Positions 6,354 to 13,063 of a stretch of DNA of 14,334 nucleotides are shown here, in pieces. The notes under the pieces are model-generated. The model searched no databases. It was not told the DNA's origin and saw nothing but the letters and a program-made list of their open reading frames with translations. The translations under genes and the position numbers were made by a program. Source of the DNA: Clostridiales bacterium (GTDB lineage Bacteria; Bacillota; Clostridia; Christensenellales; Aristaeellaceae); contig JALFHA010000125.1 in the NCBI GenBank assembly GCA_022776785.1, positions 1 to 14,334 of the forward strand. Reading direction: 5' to 3'. Numbering within the stretch: the stretch's first letter is position 1; the number at the start of each line of letters is the position of its first letter.

Positions 6354-6391
6354 ACTCCCTTCATCGCTTCGCGCCTGCCCGCCGGGGCTTC

Positions 6392-7543
6392 TTACGCCTC
6401 ATACACGCTCACGCCGCAGGCGATCGTCCGCCTCACGTCGAGCGTCTGCGCGTCGAGCAACACGATATCCGCGTCCTTGCCCGCGTCAATCGAGCCCTTT
6501 CTGTCATCAATGCGCAGCGCCCTTGCGGGGTTCTGTGTCAGCATCGGCAGAACCTCCTGCGCAGGCCGTCCTGTGAATCGCACGAGGTTTTGAAGCGCCT
6601 GTCCGGTCGTCAGCGTGCTGCCCGCGCGCACGCCGGTATCGGCCAGCTTCGCATCGCCGTCCACGACCACCACGTCATTGACGCCGAGCTTGTAGTGCCC
6701 GTCCGGAAGACCGGCGGCCATGATGCTGTCGGTCACGGCCATCACGTGGTCGATGCCCTTGCACTTGATGAGCATCCGCACCGTGCCGGGGTGCAGGTGG
6801 CGGCCGTCGCAGATGGCCTCGCAGAAGCAGTCGCTCTCCAGCGCCGCGCCCATGATGGCGGGCTCGTGCTGGTGGAACAGCCGCATGGCGTTGAAGGTGT
6901 GCGTCACGCACCGCGAACCCGCGCGGATGGCATTCATCGCCGTCTCATAGTCCGCGCCGCTGTGGCCGATCGCCACGGGCACATCCTCCGCGATTTCGCG
7001 AATCATCTCCACCACGCCCGGCACCTCCGGGGATACCGTGATATACGCGATCACGCCGGGGAATTCGCTCTGCCACCGGCGCAGCAGCGCCGCGTCGCCC
7101 TCGCGCAGCAGGTACTCGGGCATCGCGCCCTTGTACTCCTTCGCAAGGAACGGCCCCTCCAGATGCGCGCCCAGAAGCTGCGCGCCGCTTCCGCGCTCGC
7201 TTCTCACCGTCTGTATGGCGGCGAGGCAGCGGCGCGTCGTCTCGTCCGTGTCGGTCAGGATGCTCGCGCAGAAGGCCGTGGTGCCCTGCGTTGCGAAGAA
7301 CGCCGCGATTTTGCGCAGTCCGTCCTCGTCCGCCGCGTTCACGTCCACACCGGCCGCGCCATGCGTGTGCGCGTCGATGAACCCCGGCGCGACGAGCATC
7401 CCCGCCGCGTCGATGACCTCTGCGCCGTCAGCATCGAGCCCTGTGCCCACCGCGGCGATTTTGCCGTTCTCGCAGAGCACGTCCCACCGCTTGAGCTCGC
7501 CCTCATGGGCGACCATGCCGTTTTGTATCAGCAGGCTTTTCAT
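6392..7543 (-). CDS. nagA: N-acetylglucosamine-6-phosphate deacetylase (NagA) family protein
   Basis: A 383-residue amidohydrolase of the NagA family, which removes acetate from N-acetylglucosamine 6-phosphate. Visible motifs: metal-binding HTHG (His59, His61), LGAHLEGPF (Glu129), IGHSGADYE (His194), THTFNAM (His215), ICDGRHLHP and the catalytic Asp272 in VTDS. The segment usually written HREPG reads HQHEP (224-228), so the Arg that contacts the phosphate in E. coli NagA appears to be His226. The frame is open far upstream, but ATG at 7543 starts the MKSLLIQNG beta-strand typical of the family. The start lacks a strong ribosome site. It follows the NagB-like gene by 41 nt, the usual functional partner. 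Deacetylase activity is likely; the exact N-acetyl sugar is uncertain. Confidence 0.88.
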   Translation of the reverse strand: MKSLLIQNGMVAHEGELKRWDVLCENGKIAAVGTGLDADGAEVIDAAGMLVAPGFIDAHTHGAAGVDVNAADEDGLRKIAAFFATQGTTAFCASILTDTDETTRRCLAAIQTVRSERGSGAQLLGAHLEGPFLAKEYKGAMPEYLLREGDAALLRRWQSEFPGVIAYITVSPEVPGVVEMIREIAEDVPVAIGHSGADYETAMNAIRAGSRCVTHTFNAMRLFHQHEPAIMGAALESDCFCEAICDGRHLHPGTVRMLIKCKGIDHVMAVTDSIMAAGLPDGHYKLGVNDVVVVDGDAKLADTGVRAGSTLTTGQALQNLVRFTGRPAQEVLPMLTQNPARALRIDDRKGSIDAGKDADIVLLDAQTLDVRRTIACGVSVYEA

Positions 7544-7584
7544 GATCTTGCCGCGGGCCTTCGCCCGCCCTCCCTGTCTGTTTC

Positions 7585-8412
7585 TCAGAACGGCTGCTTC
7601 GCCGCGTTCGCGTTGACATAGATCATCGCGTCGGGATGCTTCTGCGCCAGCGTCGCCGGGAAGTGCGCGCTCACCTCGCCGTAGGCAGCCTGACGCACGA
7701 CGGCGCGGTGCCAGTCGCGGAACACGCCCAACCGCAGCTTTTTCGCGGAAAGGATCTCCGCCATGCCGATGGTGATGCACTTTTTAGGCATCGCGTCAAT
7801 CGCGCCGTTCAAATCGCCGATGGCGTTGGCGACGCGCGTCTCGCGGCTGATGGTCAGCACGCGGGTGTGCAGCGCCGCAAACTCCTCGGGCGTCAGCTCG
7901 TCCTGCGCCTCGTTGAAGGCGAGGTGTCCGTTGATGCCGATGCCGCCAAAGGCGATGTCCACGCCGCCGAGCTTCTCAATCAGCTCGGGGATAGCCGCGA
8001 CGTTGTGCGGGTCGGGGAACACGCGCTGGCACTCATCCATCAGCAGCTCCGGGTCGATTTTGCTGTAGACGTTGCGCTTCATGAAGCCGCGGAAGGACAG
8101 CGCGCAGCGCTCGTCGATCCACTCGCCGTCGTCGGTCAGGTACTCGTCCATGTTGATGAACCAGCAGTTTTTGAGGCTCAGCCTGCGCTCGTTCACCAGC
8201 CGCACGAAGATGGGATACTGCCCCACCGGGCCAACCGGGCAGATAAAGACCGTCCTGCGCCCGGCGGCGTTGTTCTTCTCGATTTCAGCGACCATTTCAA
8301 GCGCCATCTCATAGAAGACCTCGCCAGAATCGCCCAGCTTCTTGAGTGGAATCCTCGCGTCCTTGCCCAGCTCCTCGGCCGGGATTCTGAAATAGCTTTC
8401 AAACATACCCAT
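7585..8412 (-). CDS. NagB-like glucosamine-6-phosphate deaminase/isomerase, divergent clade
   Basis: A 275-residue protein with the NagB/6-phosphogluconolactonase fold. Family marks: NMDEYL (Asp89, the enolisation base), FGGIGINGHLAFNE (His163 and Glu168 of the ring-opening triad), RETRVAN and FPATLAQKHP. Three points differ from classical NagB: the GG[ST]P phosphate loop is GPVGQYP (61-67), the GxxKA segment is RDWHRA, and the Asp of the G-x-D-G-H motif (Asp141 in E. coli) is Asn161. The start is the ATG at 8412 with AAAGGG upstream. GTG at 8421 and ATG at 8406 are alternatives. It starts 19 nt after the response regulator stop and precedes NagA. Deamination of a hexosamine phosphate is the default reading, but an isomerase or another amino-sugar derivative is possible. 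Confidence 0.8.
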   Translation of the reverse strand: MGMFESYFRIPAEELGKDARIPLKKLGDSGEVFYEMALEMVAEIEKNNAAGRRTVFICPVGPVGQYPIFVRLVNERRLSLKNCWFINMDEYLTDDGEWIDERCALSFRGFMKRNVYSKIDPELLMDECQRVFPDPHNVAAIPELIEKLGGVDIAFGGIGINGHLAFNEAQDELTPEEFAALHTRVLTISRETRVANAIGDLNGAIDAMPKKCITIGMAEILSAKKLRLGVFRDWHRAVVRQAAYGEVSAHFPATLAQKHPDAMIYVNANAAKQPF

Positions 8413-8431
8413 CAAAACCACCCTTTCATCG

Positions 8432-9100
8432 TTAAAACAGGTGCTCCACGCCCAGCTCGCGAATCATCTCCACGATTTCCTTGCTCCGCGTGCAGCCGAA
8501 CTTCCGCAAAAGACCCTTGATCTGCGTCTTGACCGTCACCACCTCAACGCAGCGCATCTCGGCGATTTCCCGCACCTTGAAGCCGTCGAGCAGGCAGCGC
8601 ACCAGCGCGCGCTCCGTGGGCGTGAGCTTGGATACGCTGTTGATGAAGAACAGCAGGCTTCTCTCCGAGCGCCGCAGCCGCGAGTACTCCTTGAGCACGG
8701 TGTGCTGTATGCGCGCGTCGAGCATCGGCTCGCCCTCGTAGGCGGCGCGGATGTGGCGCAGAAGCTCCTCCTCCGAGCAGCCCTTGACGATGTAGTCCAC
8801 CGCGCCCGCGCCCATCGAGGTCAGGATCATGCTCTCCTTCTCATGCGCCGTCAGGAAGATGACCTTCGCGTCGGGGTCAGCGTCCAGGATTTTCTCCGTC
8901 GCCTGAATGCCCGCGTTCAGCGTCTCCATTTCGATGTCCATCAGGATAATGTCGAACTCAGCCGTCTCCGCCAGCTGGCAGATTTCCCTGCCGCTGGCCG
9001 CAGCCCCGACGACCTCCATATCCGCCTGTCTGGAGAGCATCTCGCATAAATCCTCGCGCAGCACATCGAAGTCCTCCGCGATCAAAAGACGAATCGCCAT
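8432..9100 (-). CDS. NarL/LuxR-type response regulator
   Basis: A 222-residue two-component regulator. The receiver domain (1-120) has the acidic residue Asp10, phospho-acceptor Asp55 (ILMDIEM), Thr84 (FLTAHE) and Lys106 (IVKG). The C-terminal LuxR-type helix-turn-helix (about 155-215) reads KLTPTERALVRCLLDGFKVR then EVVTVKTQIKGLLRKFG. ATG at 9100 has AGAAGGGTG upstream, and no earlier in-frame ATG is near. The gene is 77 nt after the PGI-like gene and 19 nt before the NagB-like gene, so it is likely cotranscribed with the enzymes it may control. The cognate kinase is presumably the one at 10406-11938, separated by the PGI-like gene. Confidence 0.93.
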   Translation of the reverse strand: MAIRLLIAEDFDVLREDLCEMLSRQADMEVVGAAASGREICQLAETAEFDIILMDIEMETLNAGIQATEKILDADPDAKVIFLTAHEKESMILTSMGAGAVDYIVKGCSEEELLRHIRAAYEGEPMLDARIQHTVLKEYSRLRRSERSLLFFINSVSKLTPTERALVRCLLDGFKVREIAEMRCVEVVTVKTQIKGLLRKFGCTRSKEIVEMIRELGVEHLF

Positions 9101-9132
9101 CGTATCACCCTTCTGAAGCGCCTTCTGTTGCC

Positions 9133-9175
9133 ACGGTCACGCGCGCTTTGTCTTCAAGCATACCGTCATGCGCGC
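9133..9175. repeat. Imperfect 14-bp direct repeat upstream of the response regulator
   Basis: ACGGTCACGCGCGC (9133-9146) and ACCGTCATGCGCGC (9162-9175) match at 12 of 14 positions and start 29 bp apart. They occupy the 77-nt gap before the response regulator start. They could be a regulator binding pair or a by-product of GC-rich sequence. Confidence 0.25.
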
Positions 9176-9177
9176 GC

Positions 9178-10404
9178 CTACTTGCCGAGGATGGCGAACA
9201 TGCTGCGCTTGTACGCCTCCACGCCCTCCTGGTCAAACGGGTTCACGCCCAGCAGCTGTCCGGAGACAGCGCACGCTGCCATCATCATGTAGTACAGGGA
9301 GCCGAGGGCGTACTCGTCCACGCGCTCCGCCTCGATGCGCGCGCAGGGGACGCCGCCCTCCGCATGTGCGCGGATGGTCGCCTCCTCGGCGGCACAGTTG
9401 ATGAAGGTAAAATCGCGACCGTCGAGGTAGTCAAATCCGTCGCGCGCCGCCGCATCCGCAGGCACGGGCAACACGGCCCCGTCGTCCCTGACGGAGATGA
9501 ACGTCTCCATCAGCCGCCGCTCTCCCTCCTGGACATACTGCCCGATGGAGTGCAAATCCTCGGAATAGATGCTGTACGCCGGGAAGATGCCCTTGCCGTC
9601 CTTGCCCTCGCTCTCGCCGAAGAGCTGCCGCCACCAGCGCGCCATGCGCTCAAAGCGCGGCTCAAAGCTGGCCAGCATTTCGATATTCTTGCCTTCCGCA
9701 TACAGGCCATTTCTCCATGCCGCATAGCGGAATGCGGGGTTGTCCTCCCGCTGCGCCACCTGCGCCTGCATGTCGAGGCCGCCCTGCATGTAGGCGTCGA
9801 TGTCAAGCCCGGCCGCGGCGATGGGCAGCAGCCCCACCACCGTGAAGGCGGTGTATCGCCCGCCGATGGGCCCCGGAAATGGCAGGAACAGGTGTCCCCG
9901 CTCCTTCGCCATCTCATGCAGGCGGCTGCCCTCCGTGCCGGTGAGCACGACGCGCCGGGCCATTTCCCGCTCGTCGTAGCGCTCCTCCATGAAGCGGCGC
10001 AGCACGCGGTAGTGGGAGCCGGGCTCCAGCGTCTCAAAGTTTTTGGCGATGACGTGCATCGCGATGCTGTGCCCCTCGAGCTGCTCGAGCGTGCGGCGCA
10101 GCTCGTAGGCGGAGAGCGTGTTGCCCGCCCAGACGACGTTCATCCCCCTTGCGCCCATCGCGTCGATGACGCCGCGGGCAGCCTGATTGCTGCCGCCGAC
10201 GCCCACCACGACCAGCGTATCGGCGATGTCGCGCCACTGACGCGCCTTTTCGAGCACGCGCTGCACCTGTCCCTGAGCCGCCTGACGGCAATCGACCCAG
10301 CCCAGCACGTTCTCGTATTTCCGGCCCATGCCGTCAAAGAGTCGCCTGCACTCGGGCAGCAGACGTGCAGTGTCCGCGCCCTGTCCAAAGAACTCGATTT
10401 TCAA
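9178..10404 (-). CDS. Glucose-6-phosphate isomerase-like protein (divergent PGI, SIS fold)
   Basis: About 408 residues, slightly shorter than typical bacterial PGI (about 450). PGI signatures: VGVGGSNQA (67-75), FPGPIGGRYTAFTVVGLLPI (176-195), QLFGESEGKDGKGIFPA (260-276, catalytic Glu264), SEDLHSIGQY (281-290, His285) and NPFDQEGVEAYK (388-399, Lys399). The phosphate-binding loop, normally S-K-[ST]-x-T-T-x-E, reads AKNFETLE (120-127), with Ala for Ser and Glu for Thr, so recognition of a sugar phosphate may be changed. The start is uncertain: TTG at 10404, one base after the kinase stop, is preferred because it mirrors the aldolase/TIM junction. ATG at 10416 and at 10437 are in frame. It lies between kinase and response regulator. 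An aldose-ketose isomerase role is likely; the substrate is open. Confidence 0.85.
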   Translation of the reverse strand: MKIEFFGQGADTARLLPECRRLFDGMGRKYENVLGWVDCRQAAQGQVQRVLEKARQWRDIADTLVVVGVGGSNQAARGVIDAMGARGMNVVWAGNTLSAYELRRTLEQLEGHSIAMHVIAKNFETLEPGSHYRVLRRFMEERYDEREMARRVVLTGTEGSRLHEMAKERGHLFLPFPGPIGGRYTAFTVVGLLPIAAAGLDIDAYMQGGLDMQAQVAQREDNPAFRYAAWRNGLYAEGKNIEMLASFEPRFERMARWWRQLFGESEGKDGKGIFPAYSIYSEDLHSIGQYVQEGERRLMETFISVRDDGAVLPVPADAAARDGFDYLDGRDFTFINCAAEEATIRAHAEGGVPCARIEAERVDEYALGSLYYMMMAACAVSGQLLGVNPFDQEGVEAYKRSMFAILGK

Positions 10405-10405
10405 C

Positions 10406-11938
10406 CTAGATTTCATCCTTTCTGCAGGCCTGAGCATCGGCCATCCGCCCGTAGCGCGGGAGCAGGATAAAGAAGCTGCTCCCCTCTCCGACCTTCGTGT
10501 CCAGTCTTAGGACGCCGAAGTGGCTCTTGACAATCGAACGGACATAGTACAGCCCCATGCCCCAGTTGTAATTGCTGTTTTTGCTGGAATAAAACGGTTC
10601 AAAGATATGCTTCCTCTGCTCGACCGGGATGCCGTTTCCCCTGTCGCGCACCTCGATGGCGGTCCAAAGCCGCTCCTGCCTCACCAGCAGACGGAGCGGT
10701 TCGCTCTCCCGCCCGGCGGCAGCCTGCGCCTCCCAGCCGTTTGTCAGCAGATTGTAGATGGATTCCACCAGATGCGTCCTGTCGCAGAAGACCTGCACAT
10801 CCTCCTGTATGCTCACGCTCAGGTTAGCGTCGGGATACTTGCGCAGAAAGCGCTCCTTCGCTGCGGCGCATACGTCGGCAATGTCGTTGGGCACAAGCTG
10901 GATGGATTTGCTCTTGACGCCCTTGTACAGCTCCTCCATCCGCTCGAGCATCATCGCGTTGGATGCGCTCAGGCTCACGTGATACTCCCGCAGCTTCTCC
11001 ATGTCAGCCTCGGGCTTGTCGAGCTCCGCGCCGATGCGCCTGAGCAGCACGCGGTTCGCCAGAAGCTGGTTTTTGACCGAGTGAACGAACACGCTCGCTC
11101 CCTGGCTTGCCACATCGAACTTGCGCTCGATCGCCATGTCCTCCTGCCCCTCACGGATGATCTGCTGCGTGTAGTGCATCAGCGAATCGAATCCGATCGC
11201 GGAAAAGACCAGCACCGCGACGATGACCAGCACATAGTTCACCATGCTCAGCGCCGGGGAGAGGTACCACAGCCCCTGCGCGGCGCCCATGTACTCGTCC
11301 CGGTAGAACAGATAGACCTGCGCGGGATCCTGCGGGCAGTAGAGCAGGTACAGCGCGGCGATGCTGGCGAGCATCCCGCATTTCCTCTGAAACTGCCTGC
11401 GGTAGAAGCGGATGGTGATGCCCCTCTCCTCGTGCCAGAGCAGCAGCATAGCGAGCACGATATAGGCAACAATCCACACCAGCGACGCGGTAATCATCGG
11501 GCGCAGCATGGCCCGGTTCCAGCCGATCACCGCCTCAAAGACGTCGGGGTAGTACAGCACCAGCGACGCAGCCGGGAGCACAGCGGCCGCCAGCGGCAGC
11601 CAGCGCCTTGAGCGGATCACCGGGTCATAGGAGTAGTGCAGCGCCAGCCACACCAGCTCCAGCGGGAACAGATATCTGCCCACCGCCATCGCGAAACCGA
11701 GCTGCCGCAGCGTCACCAGCATGTACTGAAGCGCTCTGCGCACGCTTGCCAGCCCGAAGAGCAGCGTCTGCACATCGGCGGAGATGCCGCCCTTTTTGGC
11801 GATATACGTCAGCACGCACATCCAGTGCAGGGCGAGCGTCGAAATCAGCGCGAGGATGAAGCCCGTCTCCCTGCTGCGCTTGGTGATGAACAGCGCGATG
11901 GAGCCCAGCAAAAGCAGCAGCATCACCAGGATCACCAT
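10406..11938 (-). CDS. Membrane sensor histidine kinase with 7-TM input domain
   Basis: A 510-residue sensor kinase. About seven hydrophobic segments fall within residues 1-248 (roughly 1-18, 25-47, 80-100, 113-130, 148-168, 188-201, 225-248). A linker leads to an H-box with His286 (FVHSVKNQLL), then a HATPase domain: N-box NLLTNGWEA (Asn400), G1 RDRGNGIP (Asp432), F-box IFEPFYSSK and G2 NWGMGLYY. The H-box is not the ExxRIARELHD type (HisKA_3) that usually partners NarL regulators. ATG at 11938 has GGGGTGAGGG upstream. It follows the binding protein by 88 nt, and its TAG stop (10406-10408) abuts the PGI-like gene. It probably senses membrane or extracellular solute linked to the cluster, perhaps with the neighbouring transporter. 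Confidence 0.9.
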   Translation of the reverse strand: MVILVMLLLLLGSIALFITKRSRETGFILALISTLALHWMCVLTYIAKKGGISADVQTLLFGLASVRRALQYMLVTLRQLGFAMAVGRYLFPLELVWLALHYSYDPVIRSRRWLPLAAAVLPAASLVLYYPDVFEAVIGWNRAMLRPMITASLVWIVAYIVLAMLLLWHEERGITIRFYRRQFQRKCGMLASIAALYLLYCPQDPAQVYLFYRDEYMGAAQGLWYLSPALSMVNYVLVIVAVLVFSAIGFDSLMHYTQQIIREGQEDMAIERKFDVASQGASVFVHSVKNQLLANRVLLRRIGAELDKPEADMEKLREYHVSLSASNAMMLERMEELYKGVKSKSIQLVPNDIADVCAAAKERFLRKYPDANLSVSIQEDVQVFCDRTHLVESIYNLLTNGWEAQAAAGRESEPLRLLVRQERLWTAIEVRDRGNGIPVEQRKHIFEPFYSSKNSNYNWGMGLYYVRSIVKSHFGVLRLDTKVGEGSSFFILLPRYGRMADAQACRKDEI

Positions 11939-11962
11939 TTGCCCTCACCCCCCTACACAAAG

Positions 11963-11993
11963 GCAGCAGCCCAGCGCGAGGCCGGGCTGCTGC
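11963..11993 (-). terminator. Hairpin between binding-protein and kinase genes (possible attenuator)
   Basis: GCAGCAGCCC (11963-11972) pairs perfectly with GGGCTGCTGC (11984-11993) around an 11-nt loop. On the minus strand it is followed by CTTTGTGTAG, only a weak U-run. It starts 33 nt after the binding-protein stop. It may reduce readthrough into the kinase gene or protect the 3' end of the transporter mRNA, which would allow more importer than kinase to be made. Confidence 0.55.
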
Positions 11994-12026
11994 TGAAACA
12001 GGCTCGTTGTGCCAGGCCCGGCTCTC

Positions 12027-13010
12027 TTACTTGCCGGCCTCGATCATGTTGTCAAAGAGCACATAGTCGCTCACCGGAACTTCCTTCTCGACAGCGCCGG
12101 AGGCGATGAAGGCATCCTGCTGCACCTTGTAGTAGCCCTCGATGGTGCCATCCTGCGCGCCAGCGATGATCTCAGCGCTGGAGGGCCAGGCGGCATCGCC
12201 GGTCTGGTCAAGCGCGCTCTGCACGTCCGTAGCACACTGCTGGGCAACCCAAGTGGCAACCTGCTCAAAGTTGTCGGGGTTGGAGCCGTAGTCCATCGCC
12301 TTGTACAGGGCGCGGGTGAAGCGGAGCACGACGTCCGCGTTCTTCTCGTAGTAGCCGCTGAGCACGATCCAGGACGCCGGGGAAACGCTGCGGTTGGCGA
12401 AGGTGACATTGCTGCACAGGGAGATCACGTCGCCGTTGCTGGCGTTCATGATCGTCGTGGTGGACGGGGACCAGCAGGCGCAGGCGTCGATGGAGCCGGA
12501 CATCATGGCGGTCACCAGCGCGGAGGCGTCCATCTCGTAGGCCTCGATGTCGTCCCAGGTGAGGTTGGCTTCCTCAAGCGCGTACTTGAGGATCATCTCG
12601 CTGGAGGTACCGGAGGAGTAGCCGACCTTCTTGCCCTTGAGGTCCGCAACGGTAGCGATGCCGGCCTTCTGGCTGGCGAGCACATGGTCAGCGTTGCCGA
12701 TCTGGGACAGCATGAAGATCTTCGCGCGGCCGTTGATGCACAGCTTGTGCGCGCCCGGTCCGATGTAGCCCATGTCGATGGAGCCGCTCTCCATAGCCGC
12801 GATGATGGTCGGACCGTCAGCGAACTCGACGAGGTTCACGTTGAAGCCCTCTTCCTCGAAGTAGCCCATCTGCACGCCGGTCACGACGCTCCACAGGCTC
12901 GCGTAGTTGGGCATGTACGCGATGTTCAGGTTGGTCGTCTCCGCAGCCAGCGCGAGTCCGGCAACGCAGAGCATGGTCAGTGCGAGCATGACGCAAATCA
13001 GTTTCTTCAT
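12027..13010 (-). CDS. ABC transporter substrate-binding protein, NMT1/SsuA/TauA type
   Basis: A 327-residue exported binding protein. MKK plus a hydrophobic stretch (4-22) ends in LALAAE, a signal peptidase I-like site. No lipobox cysteine is placed before the mature part, which is unusual for a Gram-positive binding protein. The mature protein has the NMT1/sulfonate-binding pattern: NIAYMPNYASLW at the start, EFADGPTIIAAMESGSIDMG (61-80), KKVGYSSGTSSE and MMSGSIDACACWSP. The frame extends upstream, but ATG at 13010 has GGAGG 9 nt before it and starts the signal peptide. It is cotranscribed with ATPase and permease genes upstream. Known family ligands include nitrate, taurine, alkanesulfonates and pyrimidine precursors; the ligand here is unknown. 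Confidence 0.9.
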   Translation of the reverse strand: MKKLICVMLALTMLCVAGLALAAETTNLNIAYMPNYASLWSVVTGVQMGYFEEEGFNVNLVEFADGPTIIAAMESGSIDMGYIGPGAHKLCINGRAKIFMLSQIGNADHVLASQKAGIATVADLKGKKVGYSSGTSSEMILKYALEEANLTWDDIEAYEMDASALVTAMMSGSIDACACWSPSTTTIMNASNGDVISLCSNVTFANRSVSPASWIVLSGYYEKNADVVLRFTRALYKAMDYGSNPDNFEQVATWVAQQCATDVQSALDQTGDAAWPSSAEIIAGAQDGTIEGYYKVQQDAFIASGAVEKEVPVSDYVLFDNMIEAGK

Positions 13011-13063
13011 GTTCGATACCTCCGTTTTTCTTTTATTCAAGCGAACACGTCGCTTAAATCCCG

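Noticed and set aside
6191..6391. Named riboswitch or glmS-type ribozyme in the NagA/aldolase gap
   Set aside because: Although amino-sugar genes made this attractive, no conserved core of glmS or another known class could be found, only palindromes.
4838..7621. Very long open frame on the plus strand (about 927 codons)
   Set aside because: It runs antisense to the TIM-like, aldolase and NagA genes, which have clear family motifs. Its product is rich in Arg, His, Ala and Val with no recognisable domain, as expected for a shadow frame in GC-rich DNA.
7544..7780. Upstream extension of the NagA frame
   Set aside because: It overlaps the NagB-like coding region and encodes Arg-rich sequence; the family N-terminus starts at 7543.
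9148..11611. Plus-strand open frames of 440 and 363 codons
   Set aside because: Antisense to the PGI-like and kinase genes, with no motif of their own.
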